Program-made: the position numbers and the translations under genes
The notes under the pieces: generated by a model
The model's input: only the letters and a program-made list of their open reading frames with translations
What the model was told of the DNA's origin: nothing
Database searches by the model: none
Source of the DNA: Cyclobacteriaceae bacterium
Lineage (GTDB): Bacteria > Bacteroidota > Bacteroidia > Cytophagales > Cyclobacteriaceae
Direction of reading: 5' to 3'
DNA length: 64,000 bases
Assembly (NCBI GenBank): GCA_025350305.1
Contig: JANXYC010000046.1
Location: 1 to 64,000 of the forward strand
Shown: piece by piece, positions 28,707 through 38,067 of the stretch
How positions within the stretch are numbered: position 1 is the stretch's first letter
How the letters are laid out: each line of letters starts with the position of its first letter

Positions 28707-29838
28707 GATTAATCAATTCCAGTTCAATTTTTCTTGACAGAATATCAAGCTTCGAAACCACACGTCGGAATTCATATTGATTTCCTTTCTGTTGTAGGGA
28801 GGTAGGGTGTCCTCTTTTTTTCAGGATACGGAAAGCAGGTGTATTCAAGTATTATTGAAAGTTCATCAGCAAGATATTCATGGGGAATGGATTTTTTGAA
28901 TTCCTTAATCGCCTTGTAATATCCCTGAATTAAATAATCTTTGACAGCCGCGAAACTTCCATTCCAATTACTCCATCGAAATTGACGGTCAATATTTCTG
29001 AATATCATATTCGTAGTATTCACGCCGGTAAAATAAAAGCAAATAAGACTTCCGAAAAGGTACATATCAGTGGCTCTAATTCTTTTGACAAGATCTGGCT
29101 CTATATGTCTGTATAAGAATTCTATTGGAACGTAATCACTATCTCCTGTAAACCTGCCAGAGGCACTTTCATGGGGTGCTTTTATTTCAGAACAAAGCGA
29201 ACTTCCTAAGTCTCCAATTTTAGACACAAGGCCATTTTCATAAAGTAAGACATTGGATGGCTTAAGGTCCTGATGACCGATTCCAATACTATGCAATTGA
29301 TCTAGCCCTACAGCAACATCATGTAAGGATTTCAATTTCCAAGCAATGTCCAATTTATTGCTAAAATCAATTTTTGATCTTATGTCTCCTTCCGCCATTT
29401 CAAAAACTAAGAATGGAACTGAGGCGATTGCATACTCATCGAGATAGGCAGTACCCGTGTCATACAATGTTATGACTTTAGATAACTTCTTTCCTTTACA
29501 TCTCAATAAGACGGCTCGTTCATATTCGAATGCAGAGTTTTGCTCGCTGATAATGCTTACGGGATCTTTATCCTTACTCCGCGAGAAAAAGCTTTATAAT
29601 TTAAGGCTTTAAGAAATGCTTTATTGTGCGTTGTAACATCTTCTACCAGATATCTAATACTAAACTTTCCGCCTGTGCCATCCGAGGTAGGGTCAATTCT
29701 TTTCAAAACCTTCCACCTATCATTTAAAAGTTTCCCCTCCAGATTACTGGCAGCGTTGTTTTCATCTTTTGAATTTTCCATTGAATTCTGTATCGTTAAT
29801 ATTTCAGAATGTCCCCGATCTAACAAAACGCTCGACAT
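28696..29838 (-). pseudogene. Ser/Thr protein kinase, broken by two homopolymer frameshifts (reconstructed span)
   Basis: Pieces 29557-29838 and 28772-29506: KAFLKALNYKAF / GHQDLKPSNVLLYENGLVSKIGDLGSS; a third frame gives RGHPTSLQQKGNQYEFRRVVSKLDILSRKIELELINHGS* ending at 28696. Confidence 0.75.
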
Positions 29839-29990
29839 TTACAGTTATTAACCGCTTGCCGGATTTATGCCAGCAAGGAGTTCATTTAATCCCTCACTTT
29901 CCGGGTTTAATCCCTCACTTAATCCGTCACCTATGGGGATTACGACTTCAAAAGTGACCCCTTCGAAAACTCAAGTACGTTATTCTCAAT

Positions 29991-30458
29991 TTACTTTCTT
30001 CGTCGCTTACGCTCATGCTTAATCACCTCCCGAAGATTATGAAGCTTGTCTGTGGTCAACATATTTGTAAAGCCCTTCTTCTCAAGCCCGGCAATTAAGG
30101 CTTTATCACCTGACCAAACCTTGCGATTAAACTGTTTTGAGAACGCTATATATTGAACGTCTTTCGGATCAATGTCCTTTACCAATTCGAAGGCTGCATT
30201 CCAATTTGCAGTGGAGACCTGTTCTTCGGAAATGAATTTTATGTCCTTGCAGATTTGAAATTCGGCTTCGATTACTTGTTCCAGACTCAGTTTGGACAAT
30301 TCAACCAGTCTTTTGTGATGTGTGCGGATTTCCGTGCGTAAGAAATCCGGAGCTATGAATTCGATTAATCCAACAGAATTTATAAGGAGGTCGCCGATCT
30401 TACCTTTTGTGTTCAGTATTCCGCTAAAGACGATGTTAGCGTCTACAATGACCTTCAC
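29991..30458 (-). CDS. PIN-domain protein (putative toxin)
   Basis: MKVIVDANIVFSGILNTKGKIGDLL ... DIDPKDVQYIAFSKQFNRKVWSGDKALI. Confidence 0.85.
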   Translation of the reverse strand: MKVIVDANIVFSGILNTKGKIGDLLINSVGLIEFIAPDFLRTEIRTHHKRLVELSKLSLEQVIEAEFQICKDIKFISEEQVSTANWNAAFELVKDIDPKDVQYIAFSKQFNRKVWSGDKALIAGLEKKGFTNMLTTDKLHNLREVIKHERKRRRK

Positions 30459-30661
30459 TTAACAAAGCGTTTCTTGTTTTTAGTCCACCAGGAGGTATTT
30501 ACTTCCTCGGCAAGCTTATCAGCGTCAGATTGTTTTGCCTTGCTCTTCGAAGTGGTCTCCAAGTATTTTACATAGTCTATAAGGCGTTGCAGACCATAGC
30601 TGTCGATAGCGGAAGAAATGGTAATTACTAGCTTGTTCTTGGTAGTCCGTTCTATAACCAT
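30455..30661 (-). CDS. Antitoxin-like small protein
   Basis: MVIERTTKNKLVITISSAIDSYGLQRLIDYVKYLETTSKSKAKQSDADKLAEEVNTSWWTKNKKRFVK; 4-nt overlap with the PIN gene. Confidence 0.75.
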   Translation of the reverse strand: MVIERTTKNKLVITISSAIDSYGLQRLIDYVKYLETTSKSKAKQSDADKLAEEVNTSWWTKNKKRFVK

Positions 30662-30834
30662 GGCGAAGGATATTTTTCCTAAAATTACGGAAAATCTCCC
30701 AATGTCTGTGCCAAAGAAAGGAGTTATAACCCTCTTCCCTCGCGCTTCTTCTTTCTTTTTTTCGTAACCGTAGAGGATCATCGTTAAGGTTCGGTAGGTT
30801 AGCCGGGCATAGCGTCATCAACCGGAGCTAATAA

Positions 30835-32490
30835 TCATTTTATCCAGGGAACCTTTGATGACCGATAGAAATTCACCTCCATGGCCGTTAACCGTGGGCC
30901 GTGATTTCCCAGCCGTACTTTGTATTCATCCCAGGCTCTTCCATTCTCTGGCGACCACCCAATCTCAGCATAACCGGGCAGGCGGGGGAAAGCCAGGAAT
31001 TCAATGTCGTCCATCGTGGTGATGGTCTCGGACCAAAGCGGCGCTTCTATTCCCAGAATATTCTCTCTGCCAATGCCTTTCACGTGCGTCGCCAAATTCC
31101 ATCGATACGCGCTGTCCACTTCAATATAAGCAGCCCAGTGTAGACCTAGCTTGGTGGTTGAATCATAACTCATGTCGATGTAGGCTTTCGTGGATGGAGG
31201 CATGATGATCTTACTTTCTTTTTCAACCGCCGTTTGGGCATACTTTTGAGAATGCCAGTATTGGGTAACAACTTCCGAATTGATATCCGCCTGCGCGATT
31301 TCTTCCCAGCCCACCATGATCTTGCCATTCGCTTTGACGATATCCTTAAACCGGTTGATAAAGGTTATATAGTCTTTCTTTTTTGTAGCAGCAGCTTCGT
31401 CACCACCAATATGAAGATAGGGTCCGGGAGTCAGGGCTGCCAGTTCGCGAAGCACATCCTCCACGAATTTGAACGTCACTTCTTTCTCGACCCGAAGGGT
31501 GCTCCACCCAACTGCAATACCCGTATACAATTCTGTTGGCTTTGTTTTGGCGCCGAGTATATCCCGTGAAGGTTTTGACAGGGCCACCCGTCCTTCCTCC
31601 GGAACAATCGTACCACCATTCAGTTCTCCATACGAAGCCAATGCTGAATTAATATGACCGGGCAAATCGATTTCAGGAACGATCGTAATGTACCGGGCTT
31701 GCGAATAGGCCACCAGGTCCGCATATTGTTCCTGTGTATAAAAACCTCCTTTTCCACCACCCACTTGTGTACTGCCTCCATGCTTCGTCAGGTTGGGCCA
31801 TGATTTAATTTCAATACGCCATCCCTGATCATCACTCAGGTGCAAATGCAGTATATTTATTTTGTAGTAACTAATCAAATCGATGTACCTTTTTACATCC
31901 TCCACGCCAAAGAAATGTCGCGCCACATCCAACATCGATCCCCGCCAGGCGTACGAGGGATAATCACGAATCACGCCCGTTGGAATTTTCCACGGCCCTT
32001 GTTGTGCAGTTGAAAGTTCAATCTTAGCTGGAAACACCTGGCGTAAGGTTTGAATTCCGCGAAACAGTCCTGCTGGTTTGTTGGCGGCCAATTTCAGAAG
32101 GTTGTTTGTAATGTTTAGTTCGTAACCTTCTTCTCCAAGCTGGGGGTCGGCGCTTAACGTAAGATAGATGTTGCCGGATTTTGGAGCACCGGTTGTTGAT
32201 GCGACTTTCATGTCAAAACGGGTGGAAGGATTCAATTTATCTGCAAGGTATTGACCAATTTGTTTTAATTCTTCAGGACCTTCTACGAAAATATCAGAAT
32301 CATCCGTTAGCACAAAAGCATTTCCTGTGGCAGTTATGGAAATGGGTTGCGGGATGATGTTTTCCTTTGAAAGATCAGTAGGAGGGACGGGAGGTTTACA
32401 GGAGGTCAAACCCAGAAGAAGAACTCCCAGGATCCATCCGATGGAGTAAATTTTAATGTGCAGCATGGTTAATAGGAGTTGTTGGAACAT
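30835..32490 (-). CDS. Beta-N-acetylhexosaminidase (GH20)
   Basis: NILHLHLSDDQGWRIEIKSWPNLTKHGG; YITIVPEIDLPGHINSAL; LHIGGDEA. Confidence 0.93.
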   Translation of the reverse strand: MFQQLLLTMLHIKIYSIGWILGVLLLGLTSCKPPVPPTDLSKENIIPQPISITATGNAFVLTDDSDIFVEGPEELKQIGQYLADKLNPSTRFDMKVASTTGAPKSGNIYLTLSADPQLGEEGYELNITNNLLKLAANKPAGLFRGIQTLRQVFPAKIELSTAQQGPWKIPTGVIRDYPSYAWRGSMLDVARHFFGVEDVKRYIDLISYYKINILHLHLSDDQGWRIEIKSWPNLTKHGGSTQVGGGKGGFYTQEQYADLVAYSQARYITIVPEIDLPGHINSALASYGELNGGTIVPEEGRVALSKPSRDILGAKTKPTELYTGIAVGWSTLRVEKEVTFKFVEDVLRELAALTPGPYLHIGGDEAAATKKKDYITFINRFKDIVKANGKIMVGWEEIAQADINSEVVTQYWHSQKYAQTAVEKESKIIMPPSTKAYIDMSYDSTTKLGLHWAAYIEVDSAYRWNLATHVKGIGRENILGIEAPLWSETITTMDDIEFLAFPRLPGYAEIGWSPENGRAWDEYKVRLGNHGPRLTAMEVNFYRSSKVPWIK

Positions 32491-32552
32491 TCAATATAAA
32501 AACTTTATACCGAACATTATTTTCAGGGGGAAGATTTGTGGGCAATTATACC

Positions 32553-33137
32553 TTACCCGCCAAAATTCCTGTAATCATTAGGTGTATCCAGATCAATTGA
32601 TCCTGCCGGAAAGTCAATGGCCTTGGTATCATTTGGATGTTGCTGAATAATTTTTTTTGCGCCGTGATCGTCGGGCAGAGCCAGGATTTCTGAAAAAAGG
32701 GTTTTGTCGAACAAGGCCGGGATGCCTATAGTGCCGGAATACTGTGAAGCCACGATACGTTTATCTGATCCGGTATATATCGCCTTCATGCTTTTTAGGT
32801 GATCTTCTGTCACCATCGGCTGGTCACAGGCCATCACGACGGCTGCTTCTATTTTTGGAGCGTGTTTTAACAAATACTTCAGCCCGGCTTTGAGCGAGCT
32901 GCCCATGCCGTTTTCCCAACGATGATTGATGGCAATGTGTACAGTCAGTTCCTCAAGTGCCTTGCGGTGCGATTGTTCATTCGCGCCCAGTACCACGACC
33001 ACCGGGTGCATTCCGGATTCGACAGCGACCGATATTGAATGAACAAGCAGGGACACCCCCTTAACTTTCATCAGTTGTTTGGATTGACCCATGCGGGAAG
33101 AGGAGCCTGCTGCAAGAAGAATTATTCCAACTTCCAT
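32553..33137 (-). CDS. Nucleotidyltransferase, MocA/MobA-like molybdenum cofactor cytidylyltransferase
   Basis: MEVGIILLAAGSSSRMGQSKQLMKVKG; VVMACDQPMVTEDHL; near an IorAB-type molybdo-hydroxylase. Confidence 0.85.
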   Translation of the reverse strand: MEVGIILLAAGSSSRMGQSKQLMKVKGVSLLVHSISVAVESGMHPVVVVLGANEQSHRKALEELTVHIAINHRWENGMGSSLKAGLKYLLKHAPKIEAAVVMACDQPMVTEDHLKSMKAIYTGSDKRIVASQYSGTIGIPALFDKTLFSEILALPDDHGAKKIIQQHPNDTKAIDFPAGSIDLDTPNDYRNFGG

Positions 33138-33386
33138 TAAGAGGAGGACAGAATATTGAATGATGAATGATGAATGTTGAATGATGAATTTACTCTCGTT
33201 ACTTCCGCATTCGATATTCGACATTCAATATTCATGATTCCGCATTTACAGTCTCATCAATTAGCTCCCTCACTCTTCCCGTATTCGCCTTATCCCTGAT
33301 TAATGGGAAGTGTGTATCACCTTCAGGGGAATGTAGGCTTACGCTTGCCTTGAAGGTTTGATCCCAAGAGCGAACATCGCCATAAT

Positions 33387-34319
33387 TTATCCTTTTAAAA
33401 TTCCTTTCATCCATTGAATAAGTTCTACTTCGTCTACAATGGACCACGAATGTGTGTGACGCATTCCATTGCTTCTAAAGCCCGGAGTCTTTGCGATCAT
33501 AAATTCCGCCCGGTCGTTCCCCATAAGCATCAGCCGGGCAATAAGTTCAGAAGCACATTCTGCATTATTGTCAAATAGACTTCTCATGCGGTTTTTCAAT
33601 TGCCAAACAACGTCCAAATCGTGATACACTCTTACAGGAATATCTTTTAAAAATCTTTCATTGCCAGGACCTTGGAGTTCCGCATGGAAGGGGGAGTTTG
33701 CTTCGTATGCCGCCGGGTTACTTTCAGGTGTTCCTTTTAAATCTGCTGTCAGGAATTTTTTGACAGCGATTGCCTCCGTCATGCCAACTTGAGAAAAATT
33801 TCTGGCAATTTCCCGATCGAAGTAGTGCCACAAATCAAATAAATCAACCGGAGAATCAATTGTAAAAACTGCTTTTGGTACAATTGGAAAGGATGCGGGC
33901 TTTTCTTTACAAAGTTCGGTATAGCGTAAGGCGATCGTGCCACCGGCCGAGAATCCACCCATTGCGAATTTATCCCTGGCCACTCGGAACCGTTTGATGG
34001 AATCTTCCAACGCGCGGTTGATATTAGAAATAGTTGGTCCGTCAGTATAAATCTTATCACCGAAAGGAATAACAAGGGTCAAAATATTGTTGGCATAAGC
34101 CGTGTTATGAAGTTTGGTCTCAGGGAAAACATTTTCAGCAGCTTCACCAAACCCGGGAAGTAAAACAAGAACCCCTTCGACAGGTCCGGCAGGTTTTATA
34201 GCGAGGTAATAACCAGTCCGCAGCTCGTTTTCGTCGAGTACAATTTTCTCGTAATTCTGGCAATAAGCCTGAGCAACCAAAAGAAGTAGTGCAAAGGCGA
34301 AAACTGTTTTAAGTTTCAT
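33387..34319 (-). CDS. Alpha/beta hydrolase, secreted
   Basis: Signal peptide; FAMGGFSAGGTIALRY nucleophile elbow; RHTHSWSIVDEVELIQWM. Confidence 0.7.
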   Translation of the reverse strand: MKLKTVFAFALLLLVAQAYCQNYEKIVLDENELRTGYYLAIKPAGPVEGVLVLLPGFGEAAENVFPETKLHNTAYANNILTLVIPFGDKIYTDGPTISNINRALEDSIKRFRVARDKFAMGGFSAGGTIALRYTELCKEKPASFPIVPKAVFTIDSPVDLFDLWHYFDREIARNFSQVGMTEAIAVKKFLTADLKGTPESNPAAYEANSPFHAELQGPGNERFLKDIPVRVYHDLDVVWQLKNRMRSLFDNNAECASELIARLMLMGNDRAEFMIAKTPGFRSNGMRHTHSWSIVDEVELIQWMKGILKG

Positions 34320-34374
34320 ATTGGAACGATTTTATTTTCTATGTCATAAGGGCTCATCGCTACAGATGAGATTA

Positions 34375-34785
34375 TTACTTTCTCAGTGCCTTCACCTGTT
34401 CAGGCGTCACCACCTCACCCTTATTACCAAAGGAGTTGCGCAGATAGTTCAGTACGTCACTCACTTCCTGGTCCGAGAGGTCAAAGCCGCTCATCTCAGT
34501 ATTATATACTTTTCCCTTTACCTTGATCTCTCCAGTTACGCCACGGAGTACTTGCTGTATGGATCTTTTTTTATCCGCCATCATATAATCTGACTTTGCG
34601 AGCGGTGGGTACACGTCTTCAATGCCTTCACCTTTCTCCATGTGGCAGGAAATACAATAGGCTATGTATGTTTCTTTTCCGCGGGCTGCACTTGCTTTCA
34701 TATCAAACGCAGGTTTTCTCTGGAAGGACGACAGCGTGCAGATGCTGACAAATAAAAAAGAACAGGCAAAAAATTTCACACTCAT
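34375..34785 (-). CDS. Cytochrome c (mono-heme)
   Basis: YIAYCISCHMEKGEGIEDVYPPLAKSDYM; ...EMSGFDLSDQEVSDVLNYLRNSF. Confidence 0.9.
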   Translation of the reverse strand: MSVKFFACSFLFVSICTLSSFQRKPAFDMKASAARGKETYIAYCISCHMEKGEGIEDVYPPLAKSDYMMADKKRSIQQVLRGVTGEIKVKGKVYNTEMSGFDLSDQEVSDVLNYLRNSFGNKGEVVTPEQVKALRK

Positions 34786-34902
34786 AGAATTGGTCTTAAT
34801 GGTGAATATTGAATGAAGAATAATGAATATCGAAGTAGGGAAGCAACTGCGATACTCAACATTTATTACTGAAACTCTAATCTTAAAATTTTTTAATCCT
34901 GG

Positions 34903-37074
34903 TCAAACTTCTTCCAAATTAAATGGCAGAACACGAATCCTCTTTCCGGTCAAATCAAAGATCGCATTGGTCAAGGCAGGGGTGAAGGGAGGCAATCCGG
35001 GCTCACCTACTCCGCCTGCTTTTTCTTCATTGTCCATCACATGTACTTCAATCTCTCCAATGTCGGTAATGCGTGGCATTAAATACGTATTGAAGTTTTT
35101 TTCCACGGCTTTTCCATCTGCAAAATGTGTTGCATGTTTGGTGGCTGCCCCCAGCGCCATGACAATGCTGCCTTCAACCTGGGCACTGATTATGTTTGGA
35201 TTTACATACCATCCGCAATCCATCACAGCCCACACTTTATCGATAATTAGTTTGCCATCCGGCTTTTTTGAAACTTTTACGACTTCCCCGACAATGCTGG
35301 TAAAACACTCTGTGATGGCAACACCATAGCCTTCATTTTTTCCGCGCTTTTTCCATCCGCTTACCTCTTCAAGTTTGTTAATCAATTCTTGATAGCGGGG
35401 ATTTCCCAAATGCTTTCTTCGGAAATCCAATGGATCTTTGCCGGCTTCCAGCGCCATTTCATCCATAAAACTCTCCAGCGCAAAACCGTTGGTAGACGCA
35501 TACACAGAGCGCCACCACATGACCGGTACAGGGGACTCCAGTGGCGAATCGCCAAAACTATAATGCGGTATCGATTCAAAATACGGTTCCAACAAACCCT
35601 CCGTAACACTGTCGTTGTAACCTGATTTATCGGCACCGGGGTTTTGCGTTCCCATATTTTGCCCGGCCATTTTTGTTTCAAAAGCAGCAATTGCTCCGTT
35701 TTTGTCCAAGCCACCTTTGCATTGATACACCATGCCTGGCCGGAAGGGCCCCATACTCATATCATCTTCACGTGTCCATATCACTTGAACAGGAGCCTTG
35801 ATTTCTTTCGATATCATGGCAGCTTCATACGGGTAATCGGTAAAAGCCTTTCGCCCAAAACCACCGCCAAGGAAGGTCATGTTCACAGTCACTTTTTCCA
35901 TTGGCAGTTTTAAATGCGCGGCGAGGCTTCCCTGTATCCAGTCAGGGCCTTGTATGGGCCCCCATATTTCACAAGCGTCTGCTGTTACATTTGCCACACA
36001 GTTCAACGGCTCCATACAACTGTGTGACTCATACGGAGTTTCGTACAACGCCTCTAACTTCTTGTCCGATTTCGCGAAGGCTGCATTGAAGTTTCCTTTT
36101 GTTTTGTAGGAGATGACATCGCCTTTCAACTGCTCTTTCATTTTTGCATAGAGCTGATCCGTATTGTGATGTTCGAATCCGGTATCGTCCCATTCTACTT
36201 TTAACACCTTGCGGCCCTGCATGGCAGCCCATGTATTGGTTGCGACTACCGCAACACCTTCCTGCATATTTCCAAACACATCACGATTAACTTTCAGTAC
36301 ATGCTTTACTCCCGGGATTTTTTTTGTTTCTGAATCGTCAAAACTTTTTACTTTTCCGGCGAAGCGCGGATTTCGCTCCACTACGGCATACAACATGCCA
36401 GGCAATTTTTTGTCGAGACCGAAGATTGCAGTACCGTTGGTCTTGAGAGGTGTGTCTTGCCGTGCCAGGGACTTCCGAATTACTTTGTAGTCCTTTGGAT
36501 TTTTCAGCACCACTTCTATGGGCGGTTCCAACTTTGATGCCTCCTGAACCAATTCGCCATAACCTAATTTCTTTCCGCTGGCCTTGTGGATGACAAATCC
36601 ATTTTCAGCGTAACATTCAGATTTAGTTACGCTCCATTTTTTTGCAGCGGCCTCTATCAGCATCTCACGTGCAGTGGCACTCAACTTCAGCAATTTCTTG
36701 TAGTTGCCGCGGATGGTGGAACTTCCACCGGTGATCTGGCTTCCATATTTTTTATTATTACCCTGGGCAAATACTATGTTAATCTGGTCAAGGTTTACCT
36801 CCAATTCTTCCGCGATGATCTGAGGCACCGACTGGAAAGAGCCCTGTCCCATCTCTGCGCGGTGGTTGGTAATCGTAACCTTGCCGGAGGTGTCAATGCT
36901 GATCCAGGCATTTAGATCGATGCCAAGATTCTCAGCGGTGTCGCCCTTGATTATTTCAGTCAATGACTCCTTTCCAAAAGCGGGTGTGGAAAAGCCCAAG
37001 GTCAACGCCGCGCCGGAAAGTCCGCCAAGCTTGATGAAATTTCTGCGCGATATATTTTTATTGATTATTTCCAT
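34903..37074 (-). CDS. Xanthine dehydrogenase family molybdopterin-binding subunit (IorB-like)
   Basis: MEIINKNISRRNFIKLGGLSGAALTLGF; VTITNHRAEMGQGSFQSVPQIIAEEL; GGFGRKAFTDYPYEAA; VGEPGLPPFTPALTNAIF. Confidence 0.93.
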   Translation of the reverse strand: MEIINKNISRRNFIKLGGLSGAALTLGFSTPAFGKESLTEIIKGDTAENLGIDLNAWISIDTSGKVTITNHRAEMGQGSFQSVPQIIAEELEVNLDQINIVFAQGNNKKYGSQITGGSSTIRGNYKKLLKLSATAREMLIEAAAKKWSVTKSECYAENGFVIHKASGKKLGYGELVQEASKLEPPIEVVLKNPKDYKVIRKSLARQDTPLKTNGTAIFGLDKKLPGMLYAVVERNPRFAGKVKSFDDSETKKIPGVKHVLKVNRDVFGNMQEGVAVVATNTWAAMQGRKVLKVEWDDTGFEHHNTDQLYAKMKEQLKGDVISYKTKGNFNAAFAKSDKKLEALYETPYESHSCMEPLNCVANVTADACEIWGPIQGPDWIQGSLAAHLKLPMEKVTVNMTFLGGGFGRKAFTDYPYEAAMISKEIKAPVQVIWTREDDMSMGPFRPGMVYQCKGGLDKNGAIAAFETKMAGQNMGTQNPGADKSGYNDSVTEGLLEPYFESIPHYSFGDSPLESPVPVMWWRSVYASTNGFALESFMDEMALEAGKDPLDFRRKHLGNPRYQELINKLEEVSGWKKRGKNEGYGVAITECFTSIVGEVVKVSKKPDGKLIIDKVWAVMDCGWYVNPNIISAQVEGSIVMALGAATKHATHFADGKAVEKNFNTYLMPRITDIGEIEVHVMDNEEKAGGVGEPGLPPFTPALTNAIFDLTGKRIRVLPFNLEEV

Positions 37075-37085
37075 GGTGTGCCGGA

Positions 37086-37556
37086 TTATTTGGTGGAGGC
37101 CATTAGCTGCGAAGCTGTCTTGATCGCTTTGCGAATACGCGGATATGTACCGCACCGGCAAATGTGACCTTGCATGGCAGCGTCAATGTCTTTGTCTGTT
37201 GGATTTGCATTTCTCTTCAGCAAGGCGGTGGCAGCCATGATCTGACCGCTTTGACAGTAACCACATTGTGGGACCTGCTCCTGGATCCAGGCAAGTTGAA
37301 CCGGATGGGAATTATCGACTGACAATCCTTCGATGGTGGTAATATTTTTGTTTGCCGCCGCGGAAACGGGCAACGAGCAAGAGCGCACAGGTGTTCCTTC
37401 CAGGTGGACGGTGCACGCTCCACATTGAGCGATGCCGCAACCGTATTTGGTGCCAGTGAGTCCCACGATATCGCGGATAGCCCAGAGCAGCGGCATTTTT
37501 GGATCAGTGTTGACCGTGTAATTTTTGCTGTTAATTTTCAGGGTTAATGAAGCCAT
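37086..37556 (-). CDS. (2Fe-2S)-binding subunit (IorA-like)
   Basis: [50 protein letters not shown]. Confidence 0.95.
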   Translation of the reverse strand: MASLTLKINSKNYTVNTDPKMPLLWAIRDIVGLTGTKYGCGIAQCGACTVHLEGTPVRSCSLPVSAAANKNITTIEGLSVDNSHPVQLAWIQEQVPQCGYCQSGQIMAATALLKRNANPTDKDIDAAMQGHICRCGTYPRIRKAIKTASQLMASTK

Positions 37557-37790
37557 AGTGGTAGTTGGAAAATGACCTATAAAAATAACAAATCAGACGT
37601 CAAAAAACTTGTTAATGATCTGTTAACGAACGAATGAGGTGATGCTTTATTGAAAGACGTATCTGGACGGTAAATAAAAAGCAATGGATGGGTTAAATTT
37701 GGTATTATGAGACGTTAATGAAAACGGAAAACTCGATTTCGGACCTCAAAAATTAATTCAAGGGCTTCTCTTCCATATAACACGGTTTCA

Positions 37791-38005
37791 GAAAGCTTCA
37801 AAAACACCTTTTCATTGGCCTCATCCCACCTTCTCCGGAGGAGAAGAATCGAGGAGTTTTTGAAGCTTTCCTTAGACGCATTTTTCTGTTATTCTTTTAT
37901 CAAAGCCTTATCCGCGATGGTGGTGTCTAAAAACTCCTTGCACCCTTCTCTTCCGGAGAAGGGTGATGGGTTGAGGCCATAAAAGGCAAGGTTTTTTAGA
38001 GATGC
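37791..38005. repeat. Composite intergenic element with three inverted-repeat pairs
   Basis: gaaagcttcaaaaac (37791-37805) / gtttttgaagctttc (37856-37870), perfect 15 bp; ggcctcatcccaccttctcc (37817-37836) / ggagaagggtgatgggttgaggcc (37955-37978); ggtgtctaaaaactccttg / caaggttttttagagatgcc. Confidence 0.8.
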
Positions 38006-38067
38006 CCTCAACCGATTTCGTTTGCTTTTGTTAGTTTGGCAGCCGTTTATAAATTGTCACCTATTTC

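Noticed and set aside
33232-33447. 71-aa ORF overlapping the hydrolase 3' end
   Set aside because: The hydrolase has a natural C-terminus; this frame is open but unsupported by any recognisable family, so it was not called.
34823-36915. Multiple plus-strand ORFs opposite the molybdopterin subunit
   Set aside because: Antisense shadow ORFs of iorB-like CDS.
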